Shown here: in pieces, positions 45,796-57,550 of the stretch | Layout: every line of letters begins with the position of its first letter | Position numbering within the stretch: the stretch's first letter is position 1 | Assembly (NCBI GenBank): GCA_036873755.1 | Contig: JAVTVY010019513.1 | Coordinates: forward strand, 1-64,000 | Source of the DNA: Hanleya hanleyi | Taxonomy: Eukaryota > Mollusca > Polyplacophora > Lepidopleurida > Hanleyidae | Direction of reading: 5' to 3' | DNA: 64,000 nt | Translations under genes and position numbers: made by a program | The notes under the pieces: generated by a model | Databases searched by the model: none | Seen by the model: the letters and a program-made list of their open reading frames with translations, nothing else | Told to the model about the DNA's origin: nothing

Positions 45796-46809
45796 AAATC
45801 AGAACTTGATCAAGACAAGTATTTATTATTTCTGTTACCTTATTTAATGCTTCGATTTGAACAAAATATGATTACAATAACACTGCAGTTAAGAATGAAC
45901 TGGATGCTAAAACAGCAACAATAACAACTAGTTGAATATGAACTTTAAGATACATCTCAATAACTGACACGCAAACATCTTCATATAGTTTCAGCTCAAC
46001 ATCTACCATAATTATCCATCATTAAGGTGGCTCGACAGTATCCAAAATGACTATCTGTGCAAATACGGCGCAGTCAAGAAGCACACTCAGAGCTACATGT
46101 ATGTCACTGCGTTTTGAACATTCTGGTTTCATAACGTCACAATACAACATCATAATCACAATGACGCTTTGTGTGACGTTTTTCCAGCTCTTCTTGAAAA
46201 CAACAGGTGAAACTATGAATTGAACGTCTTCCTGCATTACCAAATCAAAATGTAGTGCGGGACACCCCAATTTTTATTCTAAATTTTGAATCTATTTAAC
46301 TTGAAACAGCATCACCGAGTATGGATAAAATGACATGGATTTTAGATATTCAAATTGCAATTTATGTAAACATTCATGCTCATAATAGCACTGGATCAGT
46401 AGGGAAACTTAGTGAAACAGCCTTATCATTCCAATGTAAAACTTTTTTAAAAATTTGTGTGGGACCTGTCCCCTCTCAAATTTTATTTGATATTTGGAAT
46501 CCATAGTAAAATAAGAAAGCTTAAACTGAATATGAAGAAAATGACATGAATTCGAGTCCACACTGAGGAGCCACCTTAACAGCTTCCCGCCTTTTGTCAT
46601 CTGCAACCTTTTGCTAAATTTATTCTAGCATCTTTTGAAGGGAGTTCCACAAGGGCAGATAAATTTACTGAGGATTGACCACTGTAGAACATGTTCAACC
46701 ATGGTCTGGCCTACTGAACCATGGCCAAACATGGTTGACAATGGTACATGCAACTTAACTTGGCCATGGTCAGCCACGGTCTGGCAATGTTTGGAATATT
46801 TTTCCATTT

Positions 46810-46931
46810 CCTTTGATGCCAACGTGGCTAGGCAACCAACAAAACACATCAATCTGTTGATGAAATCTACTAAGATTTCATCAACAGATTGATGTGATTT
46901 GTTGGTTGCTTGATCACGTTGGCATCAAAGG
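46810..46931. repeat. 122-bp quasi-palindrome overlapping a LINE RNase H fragment
   Basis: The 58-base arms (46810-46867 and 46874-46931) match at all but a few positions, around a 6-base centre. The right arm is the start of the RNase H coding fragment, so the left arm is an inverted copy of it. Confidence 0.85.
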
Positions 46932-47560
46932 TAATACTGAAGCTGATAAAATGGCGAAGGCAGCCCTAGATAATGAGGTTGATCCTGTTGGAATCCCATA
47001 TAGCGATTTCAGACTCCCTATCTGTGATTATGTGAGAAAGGTGCTTCAATCTTTTGGGATGCTGTGGATAATAGCAAACTTCTTGAGTTTAAAAAAACTG
47101 TAGAATATATTCGTCTGAGTAGCCAGAAATGTTTTGATCAAGCCATGATCAGGCAATGTAGAATCGGTCATACCTGATCAACTCACGAACATTTACTAAA
47201 AAAGGAACCCGCCTCAAAGTGTATTCCATGCCATGAAGATCTCTCAGTGAAACATATTCTGATCGACTGTATAGATTTTAAGATTGTAAGAGATTTTTTT
47301 ATCAAGCAGCTACTTTAGAAGATCTTTTTAGTCGGGTAAAAGAAGACTGTATTTTAGGTTATTTGAAAGAAATCAGTTTGTTGAATAAGTTAAATGTATA
47401 TGCATGTCTTTTGGTGTGTTGTGTTGATTACTTTTGGATGGCTGGGTTGTTGACTTATTTTTTTTAGATCGCTCAGAATTTTGTTTGATCATCGCTATAT
47501 AGCTGAAATATCGCTGAATGCGACATTAAACCTTAATTCTCTCTCTCTCTTTCTCTGTCC
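46884..47560 (+). pseudogene. LINE 3' end with RNase H domain
   Basis: The frame encodes LDHVGIKGNTEADKMAKAAL, the HVGIxGNExAD block of retroelement RNase H. It then runs, with frameshifts, through an IRQCRIGHT segment and a CHEDLSVKHILIDCIDF zinc-knuckle-like segment. The tail GACATTAAACCTTAATTC plus a CT repeat marks the 3' end (about 47520-47560). Stops and frameshifts show it is dead. Confidence 0.8.
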
Positions 47561-47896
47561 ATGGTCAAATTTCATTGAAAACCATGGTCTGATTTCCATG
47601 AGGCAAAGTGAATTGAGGATTATTAATATTTCAATCTCATAGATCTCTAAGATGTACATGCTCCAAGAGGTTGACAAGTAGGATCAATGGTGTGTCCAGT
47701 GTTACATCGCTACCTTAAAATCCTCGAAAGTACCCAGAGGGCAACTTTGGATTCTGTTTCTGGTCAGTAGAGTGCGAATGACCCAACCGATTCAGTCTGA
47801 TATCAGCAGTAAATGTTGATGATGTGAAAGGGTCGATAGAAAAGTCACACCAGGCCAATGGGATCAAGTGTGGCCAAGGCCTCTAGTTGATTTTAA

Positions 47897-48385
47897 AGGT
47901 GAACTGCAAGTTTTTAATTTTATCTAAAATGTTGCTTATATACATCTTGTCTTATGTGACATAACTTTTATAGGTTTTTGGGGCAAATGTATTTTGCAAA
48001 ATTGTACTAATAACAATATTTAAGTTATCCTGTTATAAATCCATCTTGAAGACTTGCATCGCTTGTCTGTCTTGATTTGTAGAACGTTATGACTTTATAG
48101 CGGTCTCCTTCATTCAAGTTTTATTTAAATGTGACGTCATGCTACGTCAGATGAATGAGCGAGGACCACTATAACGTCATGATGTTCCAAAAACAACGGG
48201 AGGCAAGCGATGACATTTTTAAAAGTTCTGGATCTCGTTTTCTGGTGGTATAAGTTTTGAATTCTCATATACCCAAAATAAAACAATAACCAACAGAACT
48301 ATTACCACAAATATTCGTAACAACTATAGAAGTTCTTGTTTTATGACATTTTAACAGAACATTGGAAAGCTTTTTCAGTTCACCT
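47897..48385. mobile_element. 489-bp MITE with TTAA target duplication
   Basis: Ends AGGTGAACTGCAAG and its inverse CTTTTTCAGTTCACCT, flanked by TTAA on both sides (47893-47896, 48386-48389). The target suits Kolobok or piggyBac elements. No coding content. Confidence 0.75.
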
Positions 48386-48389
48386 TTAA

Positions 48390-50480
48390 CAATGCATAAA
48401 TATGTGTATGTGTACAGGTTTCATGATATTTCATGAGGTGCTTTATATATGCAGGTCTGTGCTGTAATATATTCTCAGGAAACATGTTGCAGATTACCAT
48501 AACCAGTGAATGAGTAACCTGCTATGTTAAATAGATGTGAACACAGCGAATGATGGTAACCCATAGGGTTTCCTAAAACTGAACATTTTGGAAACCACCA
48601 TGAGATCTGGGTTCTCAGTTTCCTATTGCAGCACACCCCAATGCAAAACAATGGAGATATCTTTTAATATTTTCGTCTCAGCCTCTTAGAGCTGTTCATC
48701 TATTGATTTCAGCAAGACAAATTGAAGTGGCCAACAACAAACAAGTCTGGTTCAGGGACAAATGGTAGCGGAAGTTGCCAGGTTGTCAAATGTTAACTGT
48801 GTAAACATACTTCCAACATTGGCCTGTGGAAGGTGGTCAGGGTTTTCCCTGAACAGCATGCAGTGTACATGTTAACAGGTTTGCACATATCCAGGCTTGC
48901 ATACATGGACAAGTAGCCAAGTTTACCAAGGTTGAACTTTCATAACCTCATTTAATCAGATCAGCTTATATACATGTTTTATGTGATTGTGTAGCATGAT
49001 CCTGTGCTGTTCCCCTCAAAGACTGTACATGTATATGTGGATGCAGTGCACTGGATGTTGTCAACTGAGTAATTTTCTGGAGTTTACAGTCAGGGGACAC
49101 ACTTGTACAAGTGATCATTTCAGAAAAACACTTGACAGAGTGAATGCTGGTTAATTGCAATCAATCTCTCAAGTGATAAAAAAAAAATCACCATATTCCC
49201 CAAATATTGTACCATTGTATTTTTTGCTCCATTGGGATTTAATTGACATTTTATGTCATTTTGAACATCATTTTAAACTCCCACTTACATGTACCCACAA
49301 ATCAAAATAAAACCTTGTTGTTAGAAAGATAAAGAGGAATGAGTTTTTCAACAAATCACTCTGATGAATTGTAAAGCAAAAAGAAGGAAAGACAGCATGA
49401 AGGGCCTAAAACCAGTACAATAAATTTGCAAATGTGTGAAAACTGGATTGTTGGGGAGTTTGGATGCCCAGAGCTGAGGTCCAGTTACCATTTAATTGAT
49501 GGGTTTAGAATTGGCCTAGATCAAGACTTGAATAACTGTATGCTTGTAAACTGTGTCTGATAAACTTTAAAGAGTGTGATTTTATTATTTTTGGGTAAAT
49601 GAACAACATTACAATAATTTAGCTACATTTGTCGACTTCGGATCTTCAAGTCACGAAGTCTCATATTTAATATCGGACCAATATTTTTCATGTAGATAGA
49701 TCAGTTCAGTCTTGAACAGTATGAAAATGGGAAAGACTTCAGGCAATCTTGATCAGTTAATATATCGTATCTCACTGAAATTTATGAAATCATCTATGTA
49801 ATTGCTAGTTTGTTTGTGTCCACCACAGAGCCACAGTTTTGGTCAAAATTTCGTCTTGACACTAATTAGGCCAATGAGGGTAGCCTAAAACGGAAGATAA
49901 TCTAAAGGAAACCGTATGCCCATTTTGGGGGAACAGACTTTCAAGAAGGGGGTATAGAGGGCCCTGAAATTTCCCCAAGACAGCTATGCGCTGCGGGTTT
50001 GGTCATGAAACTTTGTCAAGATAGCTACGAGGTCATGTGGGTGATGAAAAATGGCATCTATTATAACCAAATGGAGCGGGAAGTTTTTTGGTCCGATGGT
50101 CGTCACATTTAAACTCAAGATATGTAGCCATGGGATCAGGGAGATTGATTTTAGACAGCAAAATATCAGAAGGGGCTTTTCTTGCCCATTGAACATTGAA
50201 CAGAAACGTTGATATAAAATTTAACACAGTATGTGTCTATCCGTAACCATTGATTAATATTATGGTTTCAGAGGCGGATTCTAGAGGAGAGAGTCTGTCC
50301 CTTGATGTCTGTTGGGTGCCATTACATGTACATATCCATGTGCTCACAAACTGTACATGAATTATATATGTATATGTGGAGGGTACATGTACATGTATGG
50401 TACCCGGTATGGACATATTTTTGATTATCTGCCAATTAATTCATTCAGTAAAGATAAACATTTCACTTAAACACTAGAGA
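48390..50480. other. Intergenic or intronic stretch without supportable genes
   Basis: Contains many TGTACATGTA words and short chance frames. No splice-supported exon or repeat boundary was found. Confidence 0.4.
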
Positions 50481-50682
50481 GTCAGAATGCCATGGACATA
50501 CATGTAAGCCAGCAATATGTATTTGAGCAAACTACGCTTCAACAGCTTAGGCATGTGGCTGAAACTTACTGAGCGATTTAAAGATGGCATTAATAAAAAA
50601 ATATTTTTTAATAAAATATGATATGGGAAAGTGGATATTTTGAGTTTCTGAAAACTAAAAACTCCCTTTATAAAAGAGTCAG

Positions 50683-50948
50683 TCCCAAGGTGTATTCCAT
50701 GCCACGAAGATATCACAGTGAAACATATTCTTATCGACTGTATAGATTTTAAGATTGTAAGAGATTCTTTTTATTGAGCAGCTACATGTACTTTAGAAGA
50801 TCTTTTTAGTCGGGTGAAAGAAGAAAGAAGGTTACTTGAGAGAAATCGGTTTGTGGCATAAGTTTTAATGTACATGTATGTATGTTTTAGTGTGTTGGAT
50901 TACTAAGTTGCTGAATTGGACATTAAACCTTAATTCTCTCTCTCTCTC
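50683..50948 (+). pseudogene. Second copy of the LINE 3' end
   Basis: Matches the fragment at 46884-47560 from the CHED-zinc-knuckle region to the tail (TGTATTCCATGCCACGAAGA; AACATATTCTTATCGACTGT; GACATTAAACCTTAATTC plus CT repeat). It lacks the RNase H part in recognisable form and is followed immediately by a SINE. Confidence 0.75.
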
Positions 50949-50965
50949 TCCCTTTTCCCATCTGA

Positions 50966-51165
50966 GGGGCCATGGGTGACCGAGTAGGCACTTCGCTGAT
51001 AACCGCTAGCCTCACACTGCTGAACCAGAATGGGTTTGAGCCCCGCTGGTGCATTTGTGAAAGTTTGCCACTCTCCGGGTACTCCAGCTTCCTCCACCAA
51101 CCAAACTGGCTGTCACCATAAGAGTGAAATAAACTTGAGTGGTACATTAAACCAAATACCCGCCC
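50966..51165 (+). mobile_element. tRNA-derived SINE
   Basis: An RNA polymerase III A box (TGACCGAGTAGG, 50977-50988) and B box (GGTTTGAGCCC, 51033-51043) lie 45 bp apart, in a tRNA-like head. The body follows with CTCCGGGTACTCCAGCTTCC and AGTGAAATAAACTTGAGTGG, the conserved core seen in many molluscan SINEs. It ends near a C-run at 51163. Confidence 0.8.
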
Positions 51166-51179
51166 CCCCCCCACCCTCT

Positions 51180-52330
51180 GAAGGACATGTTTTATGCTAG
51201 TTTATGCAAATTCTGAAGTGAGCTTTCACTGCTTGTGATACTGAGAATGAAGGTCTTAATCTTAGCTATTAAATTGTATCACAATGTTATTTGCCGAATA
51301 GTTTGAAAATGATGCTACTAAAATTGTACACAGAATTATCATGTTATATTATGTACATGATGTATGAGATTTTACACAAAAAATCTGTGATGATGGAACA
51401 TGTTACAGTTCGATGGTTGTCGATAGAAGCCCAGAGCAATCAATCTCCTGTTAATTTGGTCTGTTTGACACAGCACTCGCTCATCAGCATGGATGACCTT
51501 GTCAATTATTGATCGAGTTCATTAACGTGGTTTCTATTGATTTTACCTCTTGCCAGTTAAACACTGCTAACACGGTTAACAAACTTTAATTGAGCTCTTC
51601 AATGTTTATTTTCACAAAAACTACCTGTCATTATTTAGAAGAGGTGCAGATTGTGTTTTCTGTTATTTAAATATTAGGAGTTATTCTGTTTCTTCTTTTA
51701 TTTACAGATTCAAACTCTTGTTGTTATTGTCATTTTATTGTTAATTGAAGTACAGTGTATTTTTGCAGGTTACTTCTGTGATTTCATTCTTAGATTTTTT
51801 TTCTGAAATTCAGGGCGGCACAAAATGTGTGAGCAAATTTATTCGTGTGGCCAAGTATTTCACACTCATGGAACCTCTTGTTCTTCTGAATGTTAAATTC
51901 AGACTGTCCTTAAGTGAAAATGGGTTACACAAATCGGAATGGGTTACTTGTAAAATATTTACATAAACTATGTAACTTTATTGGGTTAAGGCAATTAAAA
52001 ATATCTGCAGCTACAAGTTTACCAGGTTAGCCAGCATTAGTGTAAGCCAGCAGCAGTTCTGCTTGTTACTGGCATACATGAGGCTTTTTGTAAGATTTTT
52101 TTTCTGCTATTTCTTATATGATCCTTCAGACATCCTAGTACATGTAACTTCCACAATTTCACTATTCCTGTAACTTTTTTTTTTCACTTTCACCAGAGAT
52201 TTTTGAAAGCTCATATGAATAATCAGCTATTAATGCAACGCTTGCTGATACATGTACTGTAATCTATGTTAACTCATGAGCAGGTGATTTTCACAGTCCT
52301 TCCAGTAAGGCCAAACAAAAAATGAAATGT
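51180..52330. other. Spacer without supportable genes
   Basis: Short AT-rich frames only. An acceptor-like tract at 51769 (atttttgcag) is followed by an early stop in the phase of the 44059 exon. Confidence 0.4.
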
Positions 52331-52560
52331 GTCTCTTGGACCACCGCGCCAATCATTTACCTCCCGCCCAACCCTTTTTTCCTACGAAGTAGGCTACAGA
52401 TCGCAAGTTGTCCGGTAATGAGTCAGTCAGTCCATCCGAATCCTTTTGTCGGCAAAATAAGGAGAACCGTTGACATTAGAACCTTGATTTTTGGCATGAA
52501 CGTGCATTAGGGCATTGTTACCAGCAAGTTCTGAGCAGACCGAATTCTGATGAAAATTTG
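52331..52560. repeat. CTACGAAGTAGG dispersed repeat, copy 1
   Basis: Contains CTACGAAGTAGGCTACAG and then TTGTCCGGTAATGAGTCAGT, GGCAAAATAAGGAGAAC and TAGAACCTTGATTTTTGGCA. The last blocks recur at 54140-54285. Confidence 0.7.
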
Positions 52561-53725
52561 ATTTATAATTATTTTTATTATTATTTATTGATAGCTCAGC
52601 GAGTGCACTGTCATGCCCATTGGGAACCCTTGGCTGTATGTTTCACTGTATACATTGTATATAACACAGTACAAAACGTGATGGGATAACGAAATAGGAA
52701 ATGCTAATTTTCCATCATTTGTTAGTGCATTTATCTACACTGCTATTACGAACTTGCCTTTCTTAATACACACAAGTAAGTATATTGTTATATGTAAACT
52801 GTGGCCTTTAACGTATATCCTATTTCACATCCAAACATTTCATCACAGACCAAATCAGGCTTGAAATTTAGGTCAAATTGCCACTGATGGTGAAATATAC
52901 TACATCAACCAATTAAGTCAGCCTGGTGCAATAACCCAGCAGAACAAAGAAAGATGTGGTATCATCCTTCAGATTAACCTGTGAGCAACAATGATAAAGT
53001 TTACTGAGGGTGAAACAAAGCCATCCTGCAAGCCACCCAAGGAATTTATCAGCTTGTGTTGGGACATTTTGTTGGTATCATGTAAGTTGTTTAATAGTTT
53101 ACTCATTCAAATCTCCATACCATATTTTCTGTTATTCAACAGACAAATTTCTTTACTGGTTTTAATTGTTTAAGTTTTACTGGGTTTCAACTGCTACAGA
53201 TAGTAACATAGTACTGATACTGTATAAATGGGCAGTGTGAATTTAATTATTCCATGTTGAGTACAATTTGTTCACATGAATGGTGGAATGTCTGGACTCT
53301 CAAATGAAAGTGTGATACATGTACATATCTCAAGCATGTCAGAGGAACAAACATGGTTGCAATAAGATATAATCAAAGAAATTTCGTGACAATTATTGAA
53401 TCTAAGTATGCCCCTACCTAACAAAATTAGCTTAATAAAAAAGGCCTTCCTCACGTAAATTGTTTTCTTTTGAGAGAGAATGGTATTTTCTGAGTTAAGA
53501 ATTTCCTGTATAAAGATAGATTGTTCAAGGAGGCTTTGTTTTTGCCGCTGTTGTGCTTCAAGTTTTTAACAAATTTTTCATTTAATATTATGCTCTAACC
53601 ATGTGTTACAGCTGACATGGTATCTGCAGAAGCCATTCTTACTATCAGTTCAGCATAGGACGCATTCATCAAAATTATAGCATAGTGACTGTACAAGGGG
53701 GATCTTCCAGCGGAGTCGGGTGGGG
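52561..53725. other. AT-rich spacer
   Basis: No gene, RNA or element boundary could be supported. Confidence 0.4.
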
Positions 53726-53970
53726 TCGGCGCTGAAATTAGCCAGCGCTAAATGGATATTATCTCGTTTTGGTCAATTTACACCGACTGTATTTGTTGGT
53801 CCTATCCATCCAGAAATCTGTCTTTCTTTTATAGTGGTCTAGATATCTTCCTAATACACTTATCTATCCTCCTGACCCATTTTAGGTGTTTAAAGGGGGG
53901 CCACCATGCCCTCCGAGCCACCGCTAAATGGATATCATCTCGACATGGTGAATTTACAGCGACTGTAAGC
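53726..53970. repeat. Pair of ~70-bp direct repeats
   Basis: CGCTAAATGGATATTATCTC with ATTTACACCGACTGTA (about 53744-53790) recurs as CGCTAAATGGATATCATCTC with ATTTACAGCGACTGTA (about 53922-53968). Confidence 0.65.
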
Positions 53971-54119
53971 GAAAGTTAATAGTACCCACTGTCAATTAGA
54001 GACTGCTATATAAATTCTCTCACGCTAGCATATAGGGTCCCCAAGTCATCTCTCGAGTACACACTTAAATCATATCAACCCTTACTTCGTAGGTCCTGTG
54101 ACGTTTCACACTACCATGT

Positions 54120-54610
54120 TCTATAAAGTTGGCTCTCATTTGCAATTTGTCCGGTAATGAGTGAGTCAGTCCATCCGAATCCTTTCTCCGGCAAAATAAG
54201 GAGAACAGTTGACATTAGAACCTTGATTTTTGGCATGATCGTGCATTAGGGGACTGTTACCAGCAAGTTCTGAGCTGACCTACTTTTAATGAAAATTTGA
54301 CCTACTTAGGTGACCTATAAACCTCGAAATTGGCAAAAACGTGCCCTAATGCCTCCTAAGACCATGGAAATGCACTTAATTAGGTCAATGTCAGTGTGAC
54401 CTGACCTAATTGGATCAAGGTCAATGTGATGTACTTTCTGATCCAATTTCTGACCTAATTAGGTGACCTAGAAACCTCGAAATTGGCAAAAACATGTCTC
54501 AATGCCTCCTACGACCATGGAAATGGTCAGTCTTAGGTCAAGGTACACACTTAAATCATAACAAACCCTACTTCGTAGGTCCTGTGACGTTAGTCACACT
54601 ACTCATGTTA
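54120..54610. repeat. CTACGAAGTAGG-type repeat copy 2 with two ~185-bp tandem units
   Basis: 54140-54285 matches 52410-52540. It is followed by two units containing GACCTAATTAGGTGACCTA, AACCTCGAAATTGGCAAAAA and CCATGGAAATG (about 54295 and 54465). Confidence 0.7.
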
Positions 54611-55231
54611 TTGACATTTTTGGTAAAAAAAAAATACGACCGCTGCACCAATCTGAATGCTCGCTCAATAAATTTCTTTGAAAACTCATATTATCTGTAT
54701 AACTCTGGATGAATACCTGACAGATATATATGGATTTATCAAATAGAACTGCATACCTCGGAAGTAATTTCATTGGAAATTTATTTTTCAGCAAGTTATC
54801 TTCGCTGCTGTATCTTCAATTCGTTCATCATACCCCCAACATGCATTTCTTGATGTGCAGATATCTATGCACTGTGCAGATTGTATATAAAAGCAGGATC
54901 AGCTACATGGCCGAAAAATAATTTGAAAAGTGATGTTGAAGATTCCAAACTAAATATGTTTAACTTTTGAAATGCATACAATGTAGAATACTGATTAAAT
55001 CAGCTGACTATATGCAGTTCTCCTAGATATGATTATGTTTGATTATGTGGAAATTGATTTATTGATAAAGTCTATGGTGTTCCAGATTGTTATTGTTCCA
55101 GATTCACGATTAGGTCCATGGTTTTCAAAGCAACCGAAAAATACGCATGGTCATTGTTTTCACATTTCACAAGTTAAAGCGAATATTTTCCCACAACAAC
55201 GGTGCTTGTGTCGGCGTGTATCATCGAGAGG

Positions 55232-55590
55232 ATGAGTACAAGCAGTCTTCGAAAGATAAGGGATTGGGGGGCAGTTTTTGTGGACGAACTTGCTACAATT
55301 TTTGAGGTGTACAAGAAAATACTTGGCGACAGGTCAGTGTGTGTTCCTGTCGGCATCAAGGTGAAATTGTCATGATTAATTGGGAAGGACAAACTGTCGG
55401 GAGATGTTTAACCCTCGAGGCACCAGTTGGGGAGTCCATCGAGTTGTTTGGGCGATATCTGCACTTTAAGCTGACCGTAGATGAGCCGGGAAACGGACAA
55501 CAGCAATCATCAGCGACTGTGAATGCAGTTGTGGTGTTGCAAAATGCACAGAGTCGAACACGTCTACCAGAGAAGTATGATCTTGAGTGA
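55232..55590 (+). pseudogene. Unrecognised open frames, possibly one broken coding sequence
   Basis: An ATG at 55232 opens a 46-codon frame (MSTSSLRKIRDWGAVFVDEL, then ATIFEVYKKILGD) that stops at 55372. A second frame, shifted by one base, runs from about 55339 to TGA 55588-55590 and encodes a compact-looking segment (GEIVMINWEGQTVGRC; ESIELFGRYLHFKLTVDEPG). Composition is more GC-rich than the surroundings. It may be a frameshifted retrocopy or a two-exon gene; I do not recognise it. Confidence 0.3.
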
Positions 55591-55735
55591 CCTAACAAAA
55601 AAAAAGATTCCAGCTGTATAACGATTTTATAGATCACCTGGATATTAGCGGAAAAAATATTGAAAAAAAACAACACGCGCAACCACTAAAAAAATACAAA
55701 ATAAAATAAAAAACCCACACCAGTATTTAAAAAAA

Positions 55736-55940
55736 CAGGCCTCAATTTAAGGAGTGCTGATGATAACCTCTCAACAGGTTACCATGAAATCTACACTGGT
55801 AACCTATTGCATAATTATTAACCTATTGTCATATTATTAGTCAAAATTATGGGGACCTGAAAATAGGTTACCACTATTTTTCATATGGCAACCTCCAGGC
55901 AACCTGAAAACAGGTTACCACGTTATTAAATTGAGGCCTG
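55736..55940. mobile_element. 205-bp MITE with CAGGCCTCAATTTAA ends
   Basis: CAGGCCTCAATTTAA (55736) and TTAAATTGAGGCCTG (to 55940) are exact inverted ends. The flanks are AAAAAA on both sides, consistent with a short target duplication in an A-run. The interior repeats AGGTTACCA and TGGTAACCT words. Confidence 0.75.
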
Positions 55941-55969
55941 AAAAAATAGTTCATGAGAAACATTTAATT

Positions 55970-57192
55970 ATTTTTACCCCTCGGCCATTTTTGACCTTGG
56001 GGTATATTGTCGTCGTCTTGTATGTCCATACGTCCGTACGTGAGCGAGATAGCCGGAAAACGGTTCCACTGATGAATTCCAAATTTGGTATGCTTATTTA
56101 CCTAGTCAAGGACCAGAAGCCTATTGAATTGGGACCTGATTGGTTGGAAACCTTGGTGGCCATCTTTAATTTTATGCAAAATGGATAATGATCCATATCT
56201 CGGAAACCATTCAACTGTTCAATACGAAAGTTGGTATACATCATCGATACATCAAGCAACTTTCAATAAATTACCAAACCGGCTTTTCTGATTAGCTGGA
56301 AACCCTGGAGGCCATCTTTAATTTATTCGAAATCGATAATGATACATATCTCTGTTACCGTTCAATTGTTTTATATGAAAGTTGGTATACATCATCGATA
56401 CATCCAGATACTTTGAATTGGAACCTGATTGACGAAAACCTTGGTGGCCATCTTTAATTTATGCAAAATCGTTAATGATCTCTATCGCTGTTACTGTTGA
56501 AGTGCTCGATGTAAAATTTGGTATACATCATCGATGCATCAAGAGACTTGCGATAAATAACAGTTCTGGTATATCTGATTGGGTGGAAACCTTGGTGGCC
56601 ATCTTTAATTTATGGAAAATCTTTAATGATGTATATCTCTGATACCATTTCAATGTTCTATGCGAAACTTGGTATACAGCATCGATGTATCAAGAGACTT
56701 GCAACGAATAACCACATCAATTCCTCTGACTGGTGGGAAGGATGGGCGGCCATCTTTAATTTATGTGAAATCATTAATGATCTCTATTTCTGATACCGTT
56801 GAAGTGCTCGATGTAAAATTTGGTATATACATCATCGATGCATCAAGAGACTTACGATGAATGACAGATCTGGTTTCTCTGATTGGGCGAAAATCTTGGT
56901 GGCCATCTTTAATTTATGCAAAATCTTTAATGATGTTTATCTCTGATACCATTTAAGTGTTCTATACGAAACTTGATTTACAGCATCGATGTATGAAGAG
57001 ACTTGCATTAATGAATAACCACATGAGTGTCGGGAAGGATAGGGTGACCATCTTTAATTTATGCAAAATCATTAACGATCTCTATCTCTGATAGTGTTCA
57101 AATGCTCAATGTAAAATTTGGTATACATCATCGATGCATCAAGAGATTTATGTAATGAATACCGGTTTCTCTGATTGGATGGAAACCTTAGG
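55970..57192. repeat. Tandem array of ~150-bp units (GGCCATCTTTAATTTATGCA)
   Basis: About seven diverged units from 56085 on. Each has GGAAACCTTGGTGGCCATCT, TTAATTTATGCAAAATC, a CTCTGATACCGTT block and TTTGGTATACATCATCGATG. A GTCCATACGTCCGTACG leader precedes the array. It is the same style as the 25508 and 36061 repeats. The last unit is interrupted by the MITE at 57198. Confidence 0.8.
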
Positions 57193-57197
57193 GGCCA

Positions 57198-57545
57198 CAG
57201 GGCCTGATCCAGGCCGTTTTTGAACCCGTTATAACGGGTTTGGGCGCCATGAATTTGGGCGCCCAAATGAGAAAAAAAAAGAAAAAAAAAAGAAAAGAAA
57301 AAAAAAAAAAAGAAAAAAGAAAAAAAAAAAATTTTTGTTAGCAAATTCCCTCTGAACAGGCTGAAACCTATATTAATACAATTACTATTGCCAAATATTA
57401 AGTTATCAGGCTGTATTTAGACCATTCAATACTCCCACAGCTTCCATGGGCTTCGACAGTCCCACATCGCGGCCTATTTCACTATAACTTATCACACTCT
57501 GCGCCAGGTAAGGGTGCCCAAACTAAAAGTCTAGATCAGGCCCTG
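57198..57545. mobile_element. 348-bp MITE, second copy, TSD GGCCA
   Basis: Reverse-oriented copy of the element at 40868-41180. Ends CAGGGCCTGATCC and GATCAGGCCCTG; flanked by GGCCA (57193-57197, 57546-57550). The inner homopolymer is an A-rich run broken by G (57271-57330). Confidence 0.9.
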
Positions 57546-57550
57546 GGCCA

